Shown: positions 1 through 8,101, counted from the first letter of the stretch. The stretch: DNA of 25,137 nucleotides from CAYZMH01 sp964479445 (GCA_964479445.1 CAYZMH010000055.1:1-25137), one strand, 5' to 3'. The notes: generated from the sequence alone by a model not told the origin. A program made the numbers and translations.

Positions 1-1
1 C

Positions 2-733
2 AGTGATCCCGGTTCGTGCGGTGCCGTAGTCGGCTGGATACCGCCCACTGTTTCGGGTACGTGCAGTGGGGTATCCACCACCAGTACTAATACGCCAGGG
101 GATGTTTTTACGGTCGGAACTACCACGGTGCAATACATCGCTTCCGATGCCTACGGGAATGGCGATACTTGTACATTCCAGGTAACGGTAACAGATACCG
201 AGTCCCCGGCTATAACCGGTTGTCCGTCCGATATGGTGGTTACCGCAGATGATGAGTATTGTGGAAGCACGGTAACCTGGACGCCACCGGCAGCCAGCGA
301 TAACTGCTCGGTGACCATGACCGGGGATTATGCACCGGGTGATTTCTTCCCGGTGGGCACCACAACCGTCACCTATACAGCCACAGATCCTTCAGGAAAT
401 ACGACAACATGCAGCTTTGATGTGACGGTTCAACCTGTTGATCCGCCGATAATAAGCGGTGATATCGGGGTGTGTACCCCGGCTCTGTCTACCTATTCAG
501 TGACCCCTGTGGCAGGCAAGACCTATAACTGGAGTGTCACAAACGGAACTATTTCGGGATCCTCTGCGGATCCGGATGTGGATATTACATGGAACAGTGC
601 AGGAACCGGAACCGTTACGGTTGAAATTACATCCGGTTCTGGCTGCACCATCAGCAATACAATGAATGTAACACTAAATGCCACCCCGGTTACCGGCACG
701 GTGCAGTCGGGGAGTCGTTTAACAAGGAGATAA
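2..733 (+). CDS. HYR-repeat / Ig-like surface adhesin, C-terminal fragment (5' truncated)
   Basis: The reading frame is open from the left edge, so the true start lies outside the window; the internal GTG at 128 falls in the middle of a domain and is not a start. The visible part holds the end of one HYR (hyalin-repeat) module, with the typical PGD-x-F-x-VGTTTV and D-x-x-GN-x-x-TC-x-F-x-VTV pattern. A complete HYR module follows (TESPAITGCP to CSFDVTV), then a PKD/Ig-like domain (about residues 150-225 of the fragment). HYR modules are extracellular adhesion folds in large Bacteroidota surface proteins. The protein ends in a short basic tail, VQSGSRLTRR, rather than a recognised T9SS sorting domain. 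The next gene, 39 bp downstream, ends almost identically. I infer a secreted adhesin in one surface cassette with the next three genes. The HYR assignment is firm; the substrate is unknown. Confidence 0.85.
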   Translation, partial: SDPGSCGAVVGWIPPTVSGTCSGVSTTSTNTPGDVFTVGTTTVQYIASDAYGNGDTCTFQVTVTDTESPAITGCPSDMVVTADDEYCGSTVTWTPPAASDNCSVTMTGDYAPGDFFPVGTTTVTYTATDPSGNTTTCSFDVTVQPVDPPIISGDIGVCTPALSTYSVTPVAGKTYNWSVTNGTISGSSADPDVDITWNSAGTGTVTVEITSGSGCTISNTMNVTLNATPVTGTVQSGSRLTRR

Positions 734-772
734 GTATAAATAATAATATGTAACTGTTAAAACCAAAATGTT

Positions 773-1630
773 ATGAAAACCAACATGTATTCAATTTCGA
801 AAAAGGCTGCTTTTGCAGCAGCAATTGCTATGTTATTCTCTGTTACTGTGCATGCACAGTTTATCACCCCCAGTCCGGATAATCCAGAGACACAAGGAGG
901 CGAGGAGGTTCGCACAGGATCGGTCATCACCTATGACCTGAACCTCAATCACAATCCGGATGAGCAGTACCGCTGGGCGGTTATCGGAGGTGAAATTACC
1001 GATTCCAATAATGGTGCAGCGGTAACAAGCAGCGGTGACAGCTCCATCGTTGAGTTCACTGCCAATACTTTTGAGATCGAGGTAACCTGGGACGAAGATC
1101 TGACCTCAACCCCGATCGGTTCATTTAATGGTGAGATTATGGTGCAGAAGCGAACAGGCACCGGGGCATGCCCCAGTCAGATGCAGATCCTGCCCGTAAC
1201 GCAGTGGAACAATCCCACAGCACAAATTGATGCTGCAGATGCAGACTTTGATATTTGTTCAGGAGACGCAGTGGGTGGCGATATTACCATCGATCTTACC
1301 GGTGCGCCGGATAACGGAGGTGGTGACGGGTTTGAAGTGACCTACGATGTTTCGGCTACCAACCTGGAAGATGCTGCAGGGATTCCCATCACCGAGGGAA
1401 CCGGCCTAACGGCTGTAGGGAATGGTTCCACTATTGACATCAGTCTGCCGTCAGAATTGATCAATACCGATCCGGTCAATGATGCGGAGTATACCATTAC
1501 GCTCACGGCCATGCATGATGATTTCCAGGGACCAGGAAGCGTGATTAACAAGACGGAGTTTACCATTACCGTGCATCCGACTGTTGTAACCGGACCGATC
1601 CAGAGCAGCAGTGAGTTGACACGCAGATAG
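773..1630 (+). CDS. Secreted Ig-like protein sharing the adhesin's C-terminal tail
   Basis: 285 residues starting MKTNMYSISKK. A hydrophobic stretch at about 12-27 and an AQ cleavage site near residue 29 (VHAQ) indicate export by Sec. The mature part is acidic, rich in Thr, Asp and Gly, and predicted beta-sandwich. It has a PKD-like W-x-V-x-GG-x-I element (WAVIGGEI) and a second domain from about residue 150 (DADFDICSGD, typical of Bacteroidota PKD_6-like modules). It ends in GPIQSSSELTRR, matching the preceding protein at most positions although the codons differ. There is no type A or type B sorting domain. It sits 39 bp after the adhesin fragment with no terminator between, so co-transcription is likely. 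The role is unknown; a co-secreted partner of the adhesin is a reasonable inference. Confidence 0.75.
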   Translation: MKTNMYSISKKAAFAAAIAMLFSVTVHAQFITPSPDNPETQGGEEVRTGSVITYDLNLNHNPDEQYRWAVIGGEITDSNNGAAVTSSGDSSIVEFTANTFEIEVTWDEDLTSTPIGSFNGEIMVQKRTGTGACPSQMQILPVTQWNNPTAQIDAADADFDICSGDAVGGDITIDLTGAPDNGGGDGFEVTYDVSATNLEDAAGIPITEGTGLTAVGNGSTIDISLPSELINTDPVNDAEYTITLTAMHDDFQGPGSVINKTEFTITVHPTVVTGPIQSSSELTRR

Positions 1631-1965
1631 AGATTGGCTGGTATATCGTTGTGATCTCATTTGCAGCATGATACTGCGAAGAATTGGGGTACATGCATGT
1701 GAGGAGATCGAATTAGAATAGTATGAAAATACAGATCTATGGGTATGAACTGTAAAGCGACATGAGCCTTCGGTATCCATATGATTCCGGAAGTCCGGGG
1801 TGGATGGTGTATTTGAACGCAAGCTGTGGTTTAAAACAGGAGGATTATGCCAGGTAACAGGAGGAGTTCACATACCGGATCTGTAAAACTAAAAGGTTAC
1901 TGAAATTGAATACATATTGGTTTGTATACATATAACGCAATGCATATACGATCCTTCTTAATGCG
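1631..1965 (+). other. Non-coding stretch between two surface-protein genes
   Basis: 335 bases without a convincing gene. A minus-strand frame reaching into it (1451-1822) overlaps the well-supported secreted protein and looks like a shadow. An 18-codon frame at 1847 follows a good AGGAGG-like site but has no recognisable content. I see no canonical -33/-7 promoter and no hairpin with a T-run. The AT-rich last 60 bases could hold a promoter for the next gene that I cannot define. Confidence 0.5.
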
Positions 1966-2976
1966 ATGAATTGGATCAGGAACATATTGGTGACAGGGTT
2001 CATGCTGATGGCATGGTATAACCTGGTACCCGCACAGGACTACATGAGCATAGTCTGTCCGGGGGATACCGGTGTGTCCTATTTTGTGGAGGGGACGGAA
2101 GGATCCACCTTTGAATGGGCAGTCAATGGAGGCGAGATCGTGAGAGATTACGGCGACTCCGTTATTGTCAACTGGGGCCGTGAACCCGGCACCTATGAGA
2201 TGACTGTCCAGGAGATCTCTGAATGGGGTTGTTACTCGGAACCGGTAAGCGGCAACGTGCTGGTATCCGCTCCGGATATAGACCTGGGTGATGACACCTA
2301 TGTCTGTGATGGGAACAGCCTCACACTATCACCGCAGGGTGATTTCTACTCATTCCTGTGGAACGATGGTACTACCGATCCACAGTTCACTTCCGGGGAA
2401 GAAGGATGGATTTCCTGTACGGTAACTGATCAATATGGTTGTCCGTGGACAGATAGTTTGTACCTTGAGGTGAAACCATTGCCTTACGTTGACCTGGGTA
2501 GCGACACATCGCTGTGCGGGGAGCAAAGTCTGCGATTAAGCGGCGGCACAGACGGTATTAATTTTAACTGGTCGACCGGCGAGATTGCCCCTGAAATAAC
2601 TGTTTACCAGGGATATCAGGAGATATGGTTATCAGTTGAAGATGAATGGGGTTGCATGAACAGTGATACGATCATTATCGATGAATGTGACCCGGGTGTC
2701 TTTTTCCAGGATATTCCAACCGCGTTTACGCCTAACGGGGATGGAAGAAACGATGTATGGAGACTGGAAAAACTGCAGGCTTATCCGGATGCTGTAATCG
2801 AGATTTTTGATCGCTGGGGTAAACTAATTTACCGTTCGGAACCCGGTTACCCGGAACCGTGGAATGGTCAGGATATGAGGGGAAGACTTGTACCCATGGA
2901 TTCCTATCATTTTGTCATCCAGCTTAACTTTGGGGAGGACGACCGGGTTATAGGTGCTGTAACGGTTATCAGGTAG
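1966..2976 (+). CDS. T9SS type B (gliding-motility-associated C-terminal domain) secreted protein
   Basis: 336 residues. A signal peptide (about 1-24, ending VPAQ) is followed by PKD/Ig-like modules with repeated DLG-D-T elements (DLGDDTYVCDG and DLGSDTSLCGE), typical of Bacteroidota surface proteins. From about residue 250 there is a classical type B sorting domain (CHU_C / TIGR04131 family): IPTAFTPNGDGRNDVW, then EIFDRWGKLIYRS, WNGQD and a YHFVI strand. This domain routes the protein through the type IX secretion system across the outer membrane. The ATG at 1966 gives a complete signal peptide; the ATG at 1961 hits a stop after one codon. The gene sits 4 bp before a PorP/SprF-family gene, the arrangement expected for type B cargo and its dedicated outer-membrane partner. 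No strong Shine-Dalgarno is visible, which is common in Bacteroidota. Confidence 0.9.
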   Translation: MNWIRNILVTGFMLMAWYNLVPAQDYMSIVCPGDTGVSYFVEGTEGSTFEWAVNGGEIVRDYGDSVIVNWGREPGTYEMTVQEISEWGCYSEPVSGNVLVSAPDIDLGDDTYVCDGNSLTLSPQGDFYSFLWNDGTTDPQFTSGEEGWISCTVTDQYGCPWTDSLYLEVKPLPYVDLGSDTSLCGEQSLRLSGGTDGINFNWSTGEIAPEITVYQGYQEIWLSVEDEWGCMNSDTIIIDECDPGVFFQDIPTAFTPNGDGRNDVWRLEKLQAYPDAVIEIFDRWGKLIYRSEPGYPEPWNGQDMRGRLVPMDSYHFVIQLNFGEDDRVIGAVTVIR

Positions 2977-2980
2977 AATA

Positions 2981-3991
2981 ATGATATATATCAATTCATA
3001 TTACAGAGGTAAGAGGATAAAGATACTGCTGACAATGGTGTTGATGAGTTTCTTCATTACGGCTGCATTGAAAGCACAGCAGGTGCCATTGTACAGTCAG
3101 TATATGCTTAATGGATTCCTGTTAAATCCGGCTATTGCAGGGGCAGAGGGGTACACAGCTGTTAATCTCACCGCCCGTGAACAATGGATTGGTTTTAAGG
3201 ATGCCCCGGGAACCTATGCGCTCAGCTTTCAGACACGCCTTCTTAAAAACAGCTATATTTCCAGGAATTCAAGTGTAAGAAAACGCCGGAGATACAGCTC
3301 CAGGAGCGGGAATGTCGGACTTGGCGGATATATTTTCAACGATCGTAACGGAGCCGTTGAGCGAACAGGTATAAAAGCCTCCTATGCCTACCATATTTTT
3401 ATGCAAAATTCGCAATTGTCATTTGGATTGTCACTGACTGCTTACCAGTTCCGACTGGATGATGATAAGATACGGCTGGAGGATCCCGACGATGAATTTT
3501 ACAACCAGGCCCGGGGATCCATGTTCATTCCGGATGCGGATGCAGGGGTTTATTTCGACACACCGGACTGGTATGCAGGAATCTCGGTGGATCAGTTGTT
3601 TGAGTCGATTATCAAGATTGGAGATACCGGTTATGATGAATTCAGGATGGAACGCAATTACTACCTGATCGGGGGATATGACTACCGTATCAATGATTTT
3701 ATGGTATTAACACCCTCCACCCTGGTAAAATATGCAGAAAATGGATCATTCCAGGCCGACCTGAGTGCCAAACTTTACTATAATCAAACGTACTGGGGAG
3801 GATTAACCTACAGGACCGGGAATGCACTGATTGTCATGGCCGGACTGAGTGTGGACCGGCTTGTTTTCGGTTATGCTTTTGATGTTTCTCTCTCCAGTAT
3901 CATGAAACACAGTTTCGGTACCCATGAATTTGTTTTCGCGGCTAAATTCGGGGACAATGCCAGGAGATACCGGTGGCTGAACCGGTATTAA
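2981..3991 (+). CDS. PorP/SprF family type IX secretion membrane protein
   Basis: 336 residues. The N-terminal hydrophobic segment (about 13-32) ends at KAQ, and the mature protein begins with the family hallmark: a QQVPLYSQYMLNGF stretch, then LNPAIAGAEGY and REQWIGFKDAPGTY. PorP/SprF proteins (TIGR03519) are outer-membrane beta-barrels. In Flavobacterium SprF is needed to secrete the adhesin SprB, and genome-wide such genes sit directly after type B cargo genes. The aromatic-ended strands in the rest (GLGGYIFN, YYLIGGYDYR, YWGGLTYR) fit a barrel. The gene starts 4 bp after its cargo gene. It is most likely the dedicated partner for that protein and perhaps for the upstream adhesin. Assignment to PorP or SprF proper is not possible from one family member. 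Confidence 0.92.
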   Translation: MIYINSYYRGKRIKILLTMVLMSFFITAALKAQQVPLYSQYMLNGFLLNPAIAGAEGYTAVNLTAREQWIGFKDAPGTYALSFQTRLLKNSYISRNSSVRKRRRYSSRSGNVGLGGYIFNDRNGAVERTGIKASYAYHIFMQNSQLSFGLSLTAYQFRLDDDKIRLEDPDDEFYNQARGSMFIPDADAGVYFDTPDWYAGISVDQLFESIIKIGDTGYDEFRMERNYYLIGGYDYRINDFMVLTPSTLVKYAENGSFQADLSAKLYYNQTYWGGLTYRTGNALIVMAGLSVDRLVFGYAFDVSLSSIMKHSFGTHEFVFAAKFGDNARRYRWLNRY

Positions 3992-4066
3992 ATGCACGGT
4001 AGGGTTTCTAAAACCATAGCTGATTATTCATTTACCGACAAAATCGCGCTGCTTACCGATTAATCA

Positions 4067-4097
4067 TTTCACTATACTACCGTAAATAGTACATTTG
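4067..4097 (+). promoter_or_regulatory. Bacteroidota-type promoter for the LiaF-like/LytS/LytR operon
   Basis: TTTC at 4067-4070, a spacer of exactly 19 bp, then TACATTTG at 4090-4097. This matches the -33 TTTG / -7 TAnnTTTG consensus with one change. Transcription should start near 4102, leaving a leader of about 18 bases before the ATG at 4120. Confidence 0.7.
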
Positions 4098-4119
4098 TTT
4101 CGTATACAATCGCAAAACT

Positions 4120-4839
4120 ATGGAGCAAAAAAGTAAGAATTATAAGCGCAATACACGTGTGCAATTGTTATTGGGGATCGTACTGGTCTTGATCGGGGTT
4201 GCAGTGCTCGCAGAATTGGTGGATGCTGTTCCCTGGCGATTAAGGGATTTTGTATTTACCTGGCAGATGATATTGATTGTACTCGGTATCATCTTTGTTT
4301 CAGGCAAGGAGAGCAAACCAACGGGGTATATTCTTATAGCTATCGGTGCATTTTTCCTGTTGCCCCGGGTGATAGACCTCCCTTACTACTGGCGTTCCCT
4401 GTTCTGGCCGGCAATTCTGATCGTTTTAGGCTTGGTAGTAATCTTTCACCGGGGGAAGGGTGGGGGTCGTTCTCATCCACACCGGCAGACAGAGTCAGAG
4501 GATGATTACCTGGATGATGTGGCTGTATTCGGAGGAAGTGATCGCATCATTCACTCTAAGAATTTTCAGGGAGGCAAGATCACCAACATATTTGGAGGCT
4601 CCAAATATGATATGCGACAGGTGGAATTAGCCCAAGGGAACCAGCACCTGGAGGTGGTGATGATTTTTGGCGGATCAAAGTTTGTGGTACCCGAGGGGTG
4701 GAATATGAAAATTGAGGTTACTGCTATATTTGGAGGCTTTTCTGACAAACGTGTTCGCTCCAAACCCGACAGTGAGAAAGGAACATTGGTTATCAGGGGG
4801 CTTACACTATTCGGGGGAGGCGAAATTGTAAACTTCTGA
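4120..4839 (+). CDS. LiaF-like membrane protein (LiaI/LiaF TM region plus beta-repeat domain)
   Basis: 239 residues. The N-terminal half has four hydrophobic segments (about 14-32, 48-61, 69-81 and 92-109), as in the LiaI/LiaF-type transmembrane region. A charged linker with HPHRQTESEDD follows, and then a soluble domain (about 130-239) built from five repeats, each carrying Phe-Gly-Gly at 137, 158, 183, 204 and 231. These repeats are typical of the cell-wall-active-antibiotic-response domain (LiaF C-terminus / DUF2154). In Firmicutes LiaF inhibits the LiaRS envelope-stress system. Here the gene is first in an operon with a LytS-type kinase (4 bp gap) and a LytTR regulator. A role as membrane accessory or inhibitor of that two-component system is a reasonable inference but not proven. 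The start follows the promoter at 4067-4097. Confidence 0.82.
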   Translation: MEQKSKNYKRNTRVQLLLGIVLVLIGVAVLAELVDAVPWRLRDFVFTWQMILIVLGIIFVSGKESKPTGYILIAIGAFFLLPRVIDLPYYWRSLFWPAILIVLGLVVIFHRGKGGGRSHPHRQTESEDDYLDDVAVFGGSDRIIHSKNFQGGKITNIFGGSKYDMRQVELAQGNQHLEVVMIFGGSKFVVPEGWNMKIEVTAIFGGFSDKRVRSKPDSEKGTLVIRGLTLFGGGEIVNF

Positions 4840-4843
4840 TTCC

Positions 4844-5908
4844 ATGAGTCACCCGATAACGAGTCGACGCAGATCCCTGGTCATTTATATCCTGGTATGG
4901 TTTCTGATCTTTGCGATCAACGCAGCCATTATCTATTTTCTGCAGGGATTCGCAGTTAAAATTGCCATAGCCGATTCGTTCATAAGTAACTTTGTTTTTG
5001 CTGTTGTGGGATTGCTAGCCTGGTATCCGACCCGGTATATCCCATATCAACAAAGCAGTCCGGTATATTCCATTATGGCGCATATTGTGGCCGGCCTGTT
5101 GGTCATACTGGTCTGGTTAACGGTAACCGTAGGTTTGTTAACCACCCTGCATTATGGCAATGATCTATATAAAGATTTTTTAAACCGTACCCTTTTCTGG
5201 CGGGGTGTTGTTGGCAGCCTTTTCTATCTTGTACTTGTACTTGTGTTTTATCTGGTAGTCTATGCGAAGAACCTGAAAGAACGGGCACAGGCAGAGGAAC
5301 GATTAAAAACCCTTGTAAGAGAGTCAGAATTAAACGTGCTGAAATCACAGATCAATCCGCATTTTCTGTTTAACTCCCTGAACTCAATCTCATCGCTCAC
5401 GATGAGTAGTCCGGATGAAGCACATAAAATGATCATACGATTATCAGATTTGCTGCGTTATTCGTTGAAAAACAGGGAGAATGAGTTTGTAACACTGGAG
5501 GAGGAGATTGGAAGGATGCAGGATTATCTTGCTATTGAAAAGATTCGATTCGGGGAAAAACTGAGATACAACCTGAGTGTGCCCCAGTCGTGTAAAAAGA
5601 TTGAATTGCCCACGATGATCCTTCAGCCACTTATTGAGAATGCCATCAAGCATGGCGTATATGAGAGTGTGGATCCTGTGGATATTGAATTCAATTGTGT
5701 TATGCATACCGATTTTCTGGAACTAAGCATAGTCAATGATTATGATCCGGATCAACCTCCCAGCCGGGGTACAGGACTGGGATTGCAAAATGTTACCCAG
5801 CGAATTCTGCTGGCATATGAGGGAAAGGGACATGTCGATGCAAAGGGGGAAAACGGAAAATATAATGTACGGATATTTATTCCGGTGAAAAAAGCCAAGA
5901 AGCCATGA
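4844..5908 (+). CDS. LytS/YehU-type sensor histidine kinase
   Basis: 354 residues. Four or so membrane segments lie within 1-140 (about 12-32, 44-60, 78-100 and 120-140). A short coiled-coil linker (LKERAQAEERLKTLVRESE) leads to the His_kinase domain (PF06580), with the phospho-acceptor His173 in QINPHFLFNSLN. A HATPase domain follows, with the N-box LIENAIKHG and the G-box GTGLGLQNV. Such kinases autophosphorylate and pass phosphate to a LytTR-family regulator, which is the next gene (overlap ATGA). There is no extracellular sensor domain, so the stimulus is probably sensed in the membrane, perhaps through the upstream LiaF-like protein. All catalytic boxes look intact. Confidence 0.93.
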   Translation: MSHPITSRRRSLVIYILVWFLIFAINAAIIYFLQGFAVKIAIADSFISNFVFAVVGLLAWYPTRYIPYQQSSPVYSIMAHIVAGLLVILVWLTVTVGLLTTLHYGNDLYKDFLNRTLFWRGVVGSLFYLVLVLVFYLVVYAKNLKERAQAEERLKTLVRESELNVLKSQINPHFLFNSLNSISSLTMSSPDEAHKMIIRLSDLLRYSLKNRENEFVTLEEEIGRMQDYLAIEKIRFGEKLRYNLSVPQSCKKIELPTMILQPLIENAIKHGVYESVDPVDIEFNCVMHTDFLELSIVNDYDPDQPPSRGTGLGLQNVTQRILLAYEGKGHVDAKGENGKYNVRIFIPVKKAKKP

Positions 5909-6654
5909 AAAAAATCGGAGCGATCATCATTGAAGATGAAAAACCGGCCAGAGATCTGATCAAGAAATTTATGGAAGACCGGGAAGAACTGGAGTTGCTG
6001 GGTGAATATGACAACGGTTTTTCCGGACTCAAAGCCACTCACGAATTAGAACCGGATGTGCTTTTTCTTGATGTTCAGATGCCCAAGCTGAACGGATTTG
6101 AACTCATCGAATTGCTGGATTATGCACCGGAGATTATCTTCACAACGGCTTATGATCAATATGCCATCAAAGCCTTTGAACAAAATGCGGTGGATTATCT
6201 GCTAAAACCCTTTTCAAAGGAGCGTTTCAATGAAGGAGTTGATCGGTTGCTGGTGCGCCTGGAGCAAGGATCCGGGAAGAAAACAACGGAGAAAATACGC
6301 AAGCATCTCTCCGATAGCGAGGAACTATTGAACCGGGTTGTAATTAAAAAATCGGGTAAAATACATGTGGTTGCCGTTAGCGATATTCAGTACCTGGAGG
6401 CACAGGACGATTATGTAATGATATATACCCAACAGGGGCGCTTCCTGAAGCAGCAGACAATGAAATATTATGAAAAACACCTGGACTCCGACCAGTTTAT
6501 CCGGGTTCACCGGTCGTTTATCGTCAATGTTCAGGTTATAGAGCGCATTGAACCCTATGAAAAGACCAATTACATCCTATTGCTTGCCGATGGGAATAAA
6601 GTGCCTGTCAGCCGTAGCGGCATGCAGGTACTGAAGGATAAACTTGACTTTTAA
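5905..6654 (+). CDS. LytTR-family response regulator
   Basis: 249 residues. The receiver domain (1-120) has acidic residues IIEDE (10-12), phospho-acceptor Asp56 in FLDVQMP, the conserved Thr in FTTAYD and Lys in LLKPF. After a linker, a LytTR DNA-binding domain occupies about 145-249 (IQYLEAQDDYVMIYT, FIRVHRSFIVNVQ, VPVSRSG). LytTR regulators bind direct repeats upstream of cell-envelope or secreted-protein genes. Its start codon overlaps the stop of the kinase gene by 4 bases, so the two are translationally coupled and form one system. The target genes cannot be read from this window. No terminator follows it; the promoter of the next gene overlaps its last codon. Confidence 0.94.
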   Translation: MKKIGAIIIEDEKPARDLIKKFMEDREELELLGEYDNGFSGLKATHELEPDVLFLDVQMPKLNGFELIELLDYAPEIIFTTAYDQYAIKAFEQNAVDYLLKPFSKERFNEGVDRLLVRLEQGSGKKTTEKIRKHLSDSEELLNRVVIKKSGKIHVVAVSDIQYLEAQDDYVMIYTQQGRFLKQQTMKYYEKHLDSDQFIRVHRSFIVNVQVIERIEPYEKTNYILLLADGNKVPVSRSGMQVLKDKLDF

Positions 6655-6680
6655 AGAATAGATTCCTTATACTATCTTTG
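6650..6680 (+). promoter_or_regulatory. Promoter for the GroES-family gene
   Basis: TTTA at 6650-6653, a 19-bp spacer, then TATCTTTG at 6673-6680. This matches the Bacteroidota -33/-7 consensus with one mismatch in the -33. It overlaps the stop codon of the regulator. Transcription would begin at about 6684-6686, only about 5 bases before the first ATG (6690) and 11 before the second (6696), so the mRNA is nearly leaderless. Confidence 0.6.
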
Positions 6681-6689
6681 TAAAAAAGG

Positions 6690-7079
6690 ATGAGCATGGA
6701 TTTGCAGATTGATGAAAAGAACCTGAAAAAATTCATTGTTGTGGGAGACCGGGTATTAATCAAGCCAAAAACCCAGCAGGAGAGAACAAAATCAGGATTA
6801 TACCTTCCCCCGGGCGTTCAGGAGAAGGAAAAAATTCATAGCGGATATGTAATCAAAGTGGGTCCGGGTTATCCCATACCGGCTGTGGGAGATACCGATG
6901 AGCCCTGGAAGCCTTCGGGCGAAGAGGTCAAGTATGTCCCACTTCAGCCACAGGAAGGCGATCTGGCGGTATACATCCATAAAAGCGGATATGAGATCGA
7001 ATTCAACAAAGAGAAGTATGTGATCATACCCCATTCGGCTATTTTACTGATTATCAGGGATGAAGAACTTTTTAAGTGA
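6690..7079 (+). CDS. Co-chaperone GroES family protein
   Basis: 129 residues, longer than a standard GroES (about 90-97). The Cpn10 core is visible: VVGDRVLIKPKTQQERTKSGLYLPPGV (partner of GroES PLxDRV and SGGI), then a GYVIKVGPG strand, GDLAVY and YVIIPHSAILLII at the end. An insertion of about 20 residues (YPIPAVGDTDEPWKPSGEE) sits where GroES has a short turn, and the GroES mobile loop (KTKSGLYLPPGVQEKE) is altered. GroES caps the GroEL chaperonin; whether this divergent copy does so is unknown. No groEL is adjacent, so it is probably a paralogue and not the housekeeping groES. Two candidate starts exist, ATG 6690 and ATG 6696; 6690 is chosen as the longer. The gene is convergent with the lactate dehydrogenase gene. 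Confidence 0.85.
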   Translation: MSMDLQIDEKNLKKFIVVGDRVLIKPKTQQERTKSGLYLPPGVQEKEKIHSGYVIKVGPGYPIPAVGDTDEPWKPSGEEVKYVPLQPQEGDLAVYIHKSGYEIEFNKEKYVIIPHSAILLIIRDEELFK

Positions 7080-7090
7080 TCGCCCAGTAA

Positions 7091-8101
7091 TCAGGGGGCC
7101 TGTACCACATCCATGTTGATCTCATTTTCACTCCGGCCACCGTCTGCAATCGTCTGAATATTGTCAAGGGTTGTATGGGCGATCTCGGTAAGTGCCTCAT
7201 GGGTCAGAAATGCCTGGTGAGCTGTAATCAAGACATTGGGAAATGTCATTAACTGCATAATCATTTCATCGTCAATGATCCTTTCAGATAAATCCCTGAA
7301 AAACAACTTCTCCTCTTCTGCGTATACATCAATTCCGAGATAACCGAGATGCTTGTTTCTCAATGATTCGATTACATCGGGCGTATTAATTAATTTTCCC
7401 CTGCTCGTGTTAATCAACATCGCTCCTTTTTTCATCCACTTCAGCGAAGTTTTATTTATGATCTGATGCGTGGCAGGAGTAAGCGGACAATGCAGGGATA
7501 CAACATCAGAAGACTCAAAAAGCTTCTGCAATTCTTTATATTTTACTCCTTTCTTTTTCAGCTCTTCATTGGGATAAAGGTCGTATGCGATCACCTTGCA
7601 GCCAAATCCCATCATTAATTCCGAAAAAACCTGGCCTATCTTACCGGTACCGATAACCCCCACCGTTTTTCCTACCAGATCAAAACCTACCAGTCTCTCC
7701 AGGGAGAAATTGGCATCCCGTACCCGGTTGTATGCCCTGTGTATCTTCCTTCCGAGAGTGAGAATTAATGCAATTGCATGTTCTGCAACGGCATGCGGGG
7801 AGTAAGCCGGCACCCTGACAATGGTTATATCCAAATCTTTTGCAGCATCCAGATCTACGTTGTTGAAACCCGCACAACGAAGTGCAATCATTCGAATATC
7901 CATTTCAGCAAGCTGACTGAGCGTTTCTCGGTTGAGCTTATCGTTCACAAAAGCACAGACCGCATCAAACCCGTGAGCCAGCCGGGCTGTTTTGGGATTT
8001 AACGGCGCTTCAAAAAAGTCAAGCCCAAAATCATGGTGCTTGTTAGCCTCTTTGAGATATTCGATGTCGTAGGATTTGGCAGAAAACACAGCAATTTTCA
8101 T
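7091..8101 (-). CDS. ldhA: D-lactate dehydrogenase (2-hydroxyacid dehydrogenase family)
   Basis: 336 residues, the normal length. It reduces pyruvate to D-lactate with NADH in the cytoplasm. The N-terminal substrate domain carries LRCAGFNNVD. The Rossmann motif GTGKIGQ is at 151-157, followed by an acidic residue at the end of the second strand (YDLYP), consistent with NAD preference. Catalytic Arg234 (NTSRGKL), Glu263 (DVYAEEE) and His295 (ITAHQAF) sit almost exactly at the canonical positions 235/264/296. It is transcribed away from the hydrogenase cluster, with 219 bp between the two starts. A Crp/Fnr-type palindrome at 8194-8209 lies in that shared region. No clear TAnnTTTG promoter is visible for this gene. 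Lactate formation and hydrogen formation are alternative routes of NADH disposal, so shared redox control is plausible. Confidence 0.92.
   Translation of the reverse strand: MKIAVFSAKSYDIEYLKEANKHHDFGLDFFEAPLNPKTARLAHGFDAVCAFVNDKLNRETLSQLAEMDIRMIALRCAGFNNVDLDAAKDLDITIVRVPAYSPHAVAEHAIALILTLGRKIHRAYNRVRDANFSLERLVGFDLVGKTVGVIGTGKIGQVFSELMMGFGCKVIAYDLYPNEELKKKGVKYKELQKLFESSDVVSLHCPLTPATHQIINKTSLKWMKKGAMLINTSRGKLINTPDVIESLRNKHLGYLGIDVYAEEEKLFFRDLSERIIDDEMIMQLMTFPNVLITAHQAFLTHEALTEIAHTTLDNIQTIADGGRSENEINMDVVQAP

Noticed and set aside
1451..1822. Minus-strand 123-codon frame overlapping the end of the secreted protein gene
   Set aside because: It is antisense to a well-supported gene and codes for a Ser/Arg/His-rich sequence with no domain; looks like a shadow frame.
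1847..1903. 18-codon frame after AGGAGG at 1841-1843 region
   Set aside because: Very short, no recognisable content and no promoter; cannot be distinguished from chance.
4003..4015. Possible hairpin GGTTT-CTA-AAACC after the PorP/SprF gene
   Set aside because: Only five base pairs and no T-run follows; not a convincing terminator.
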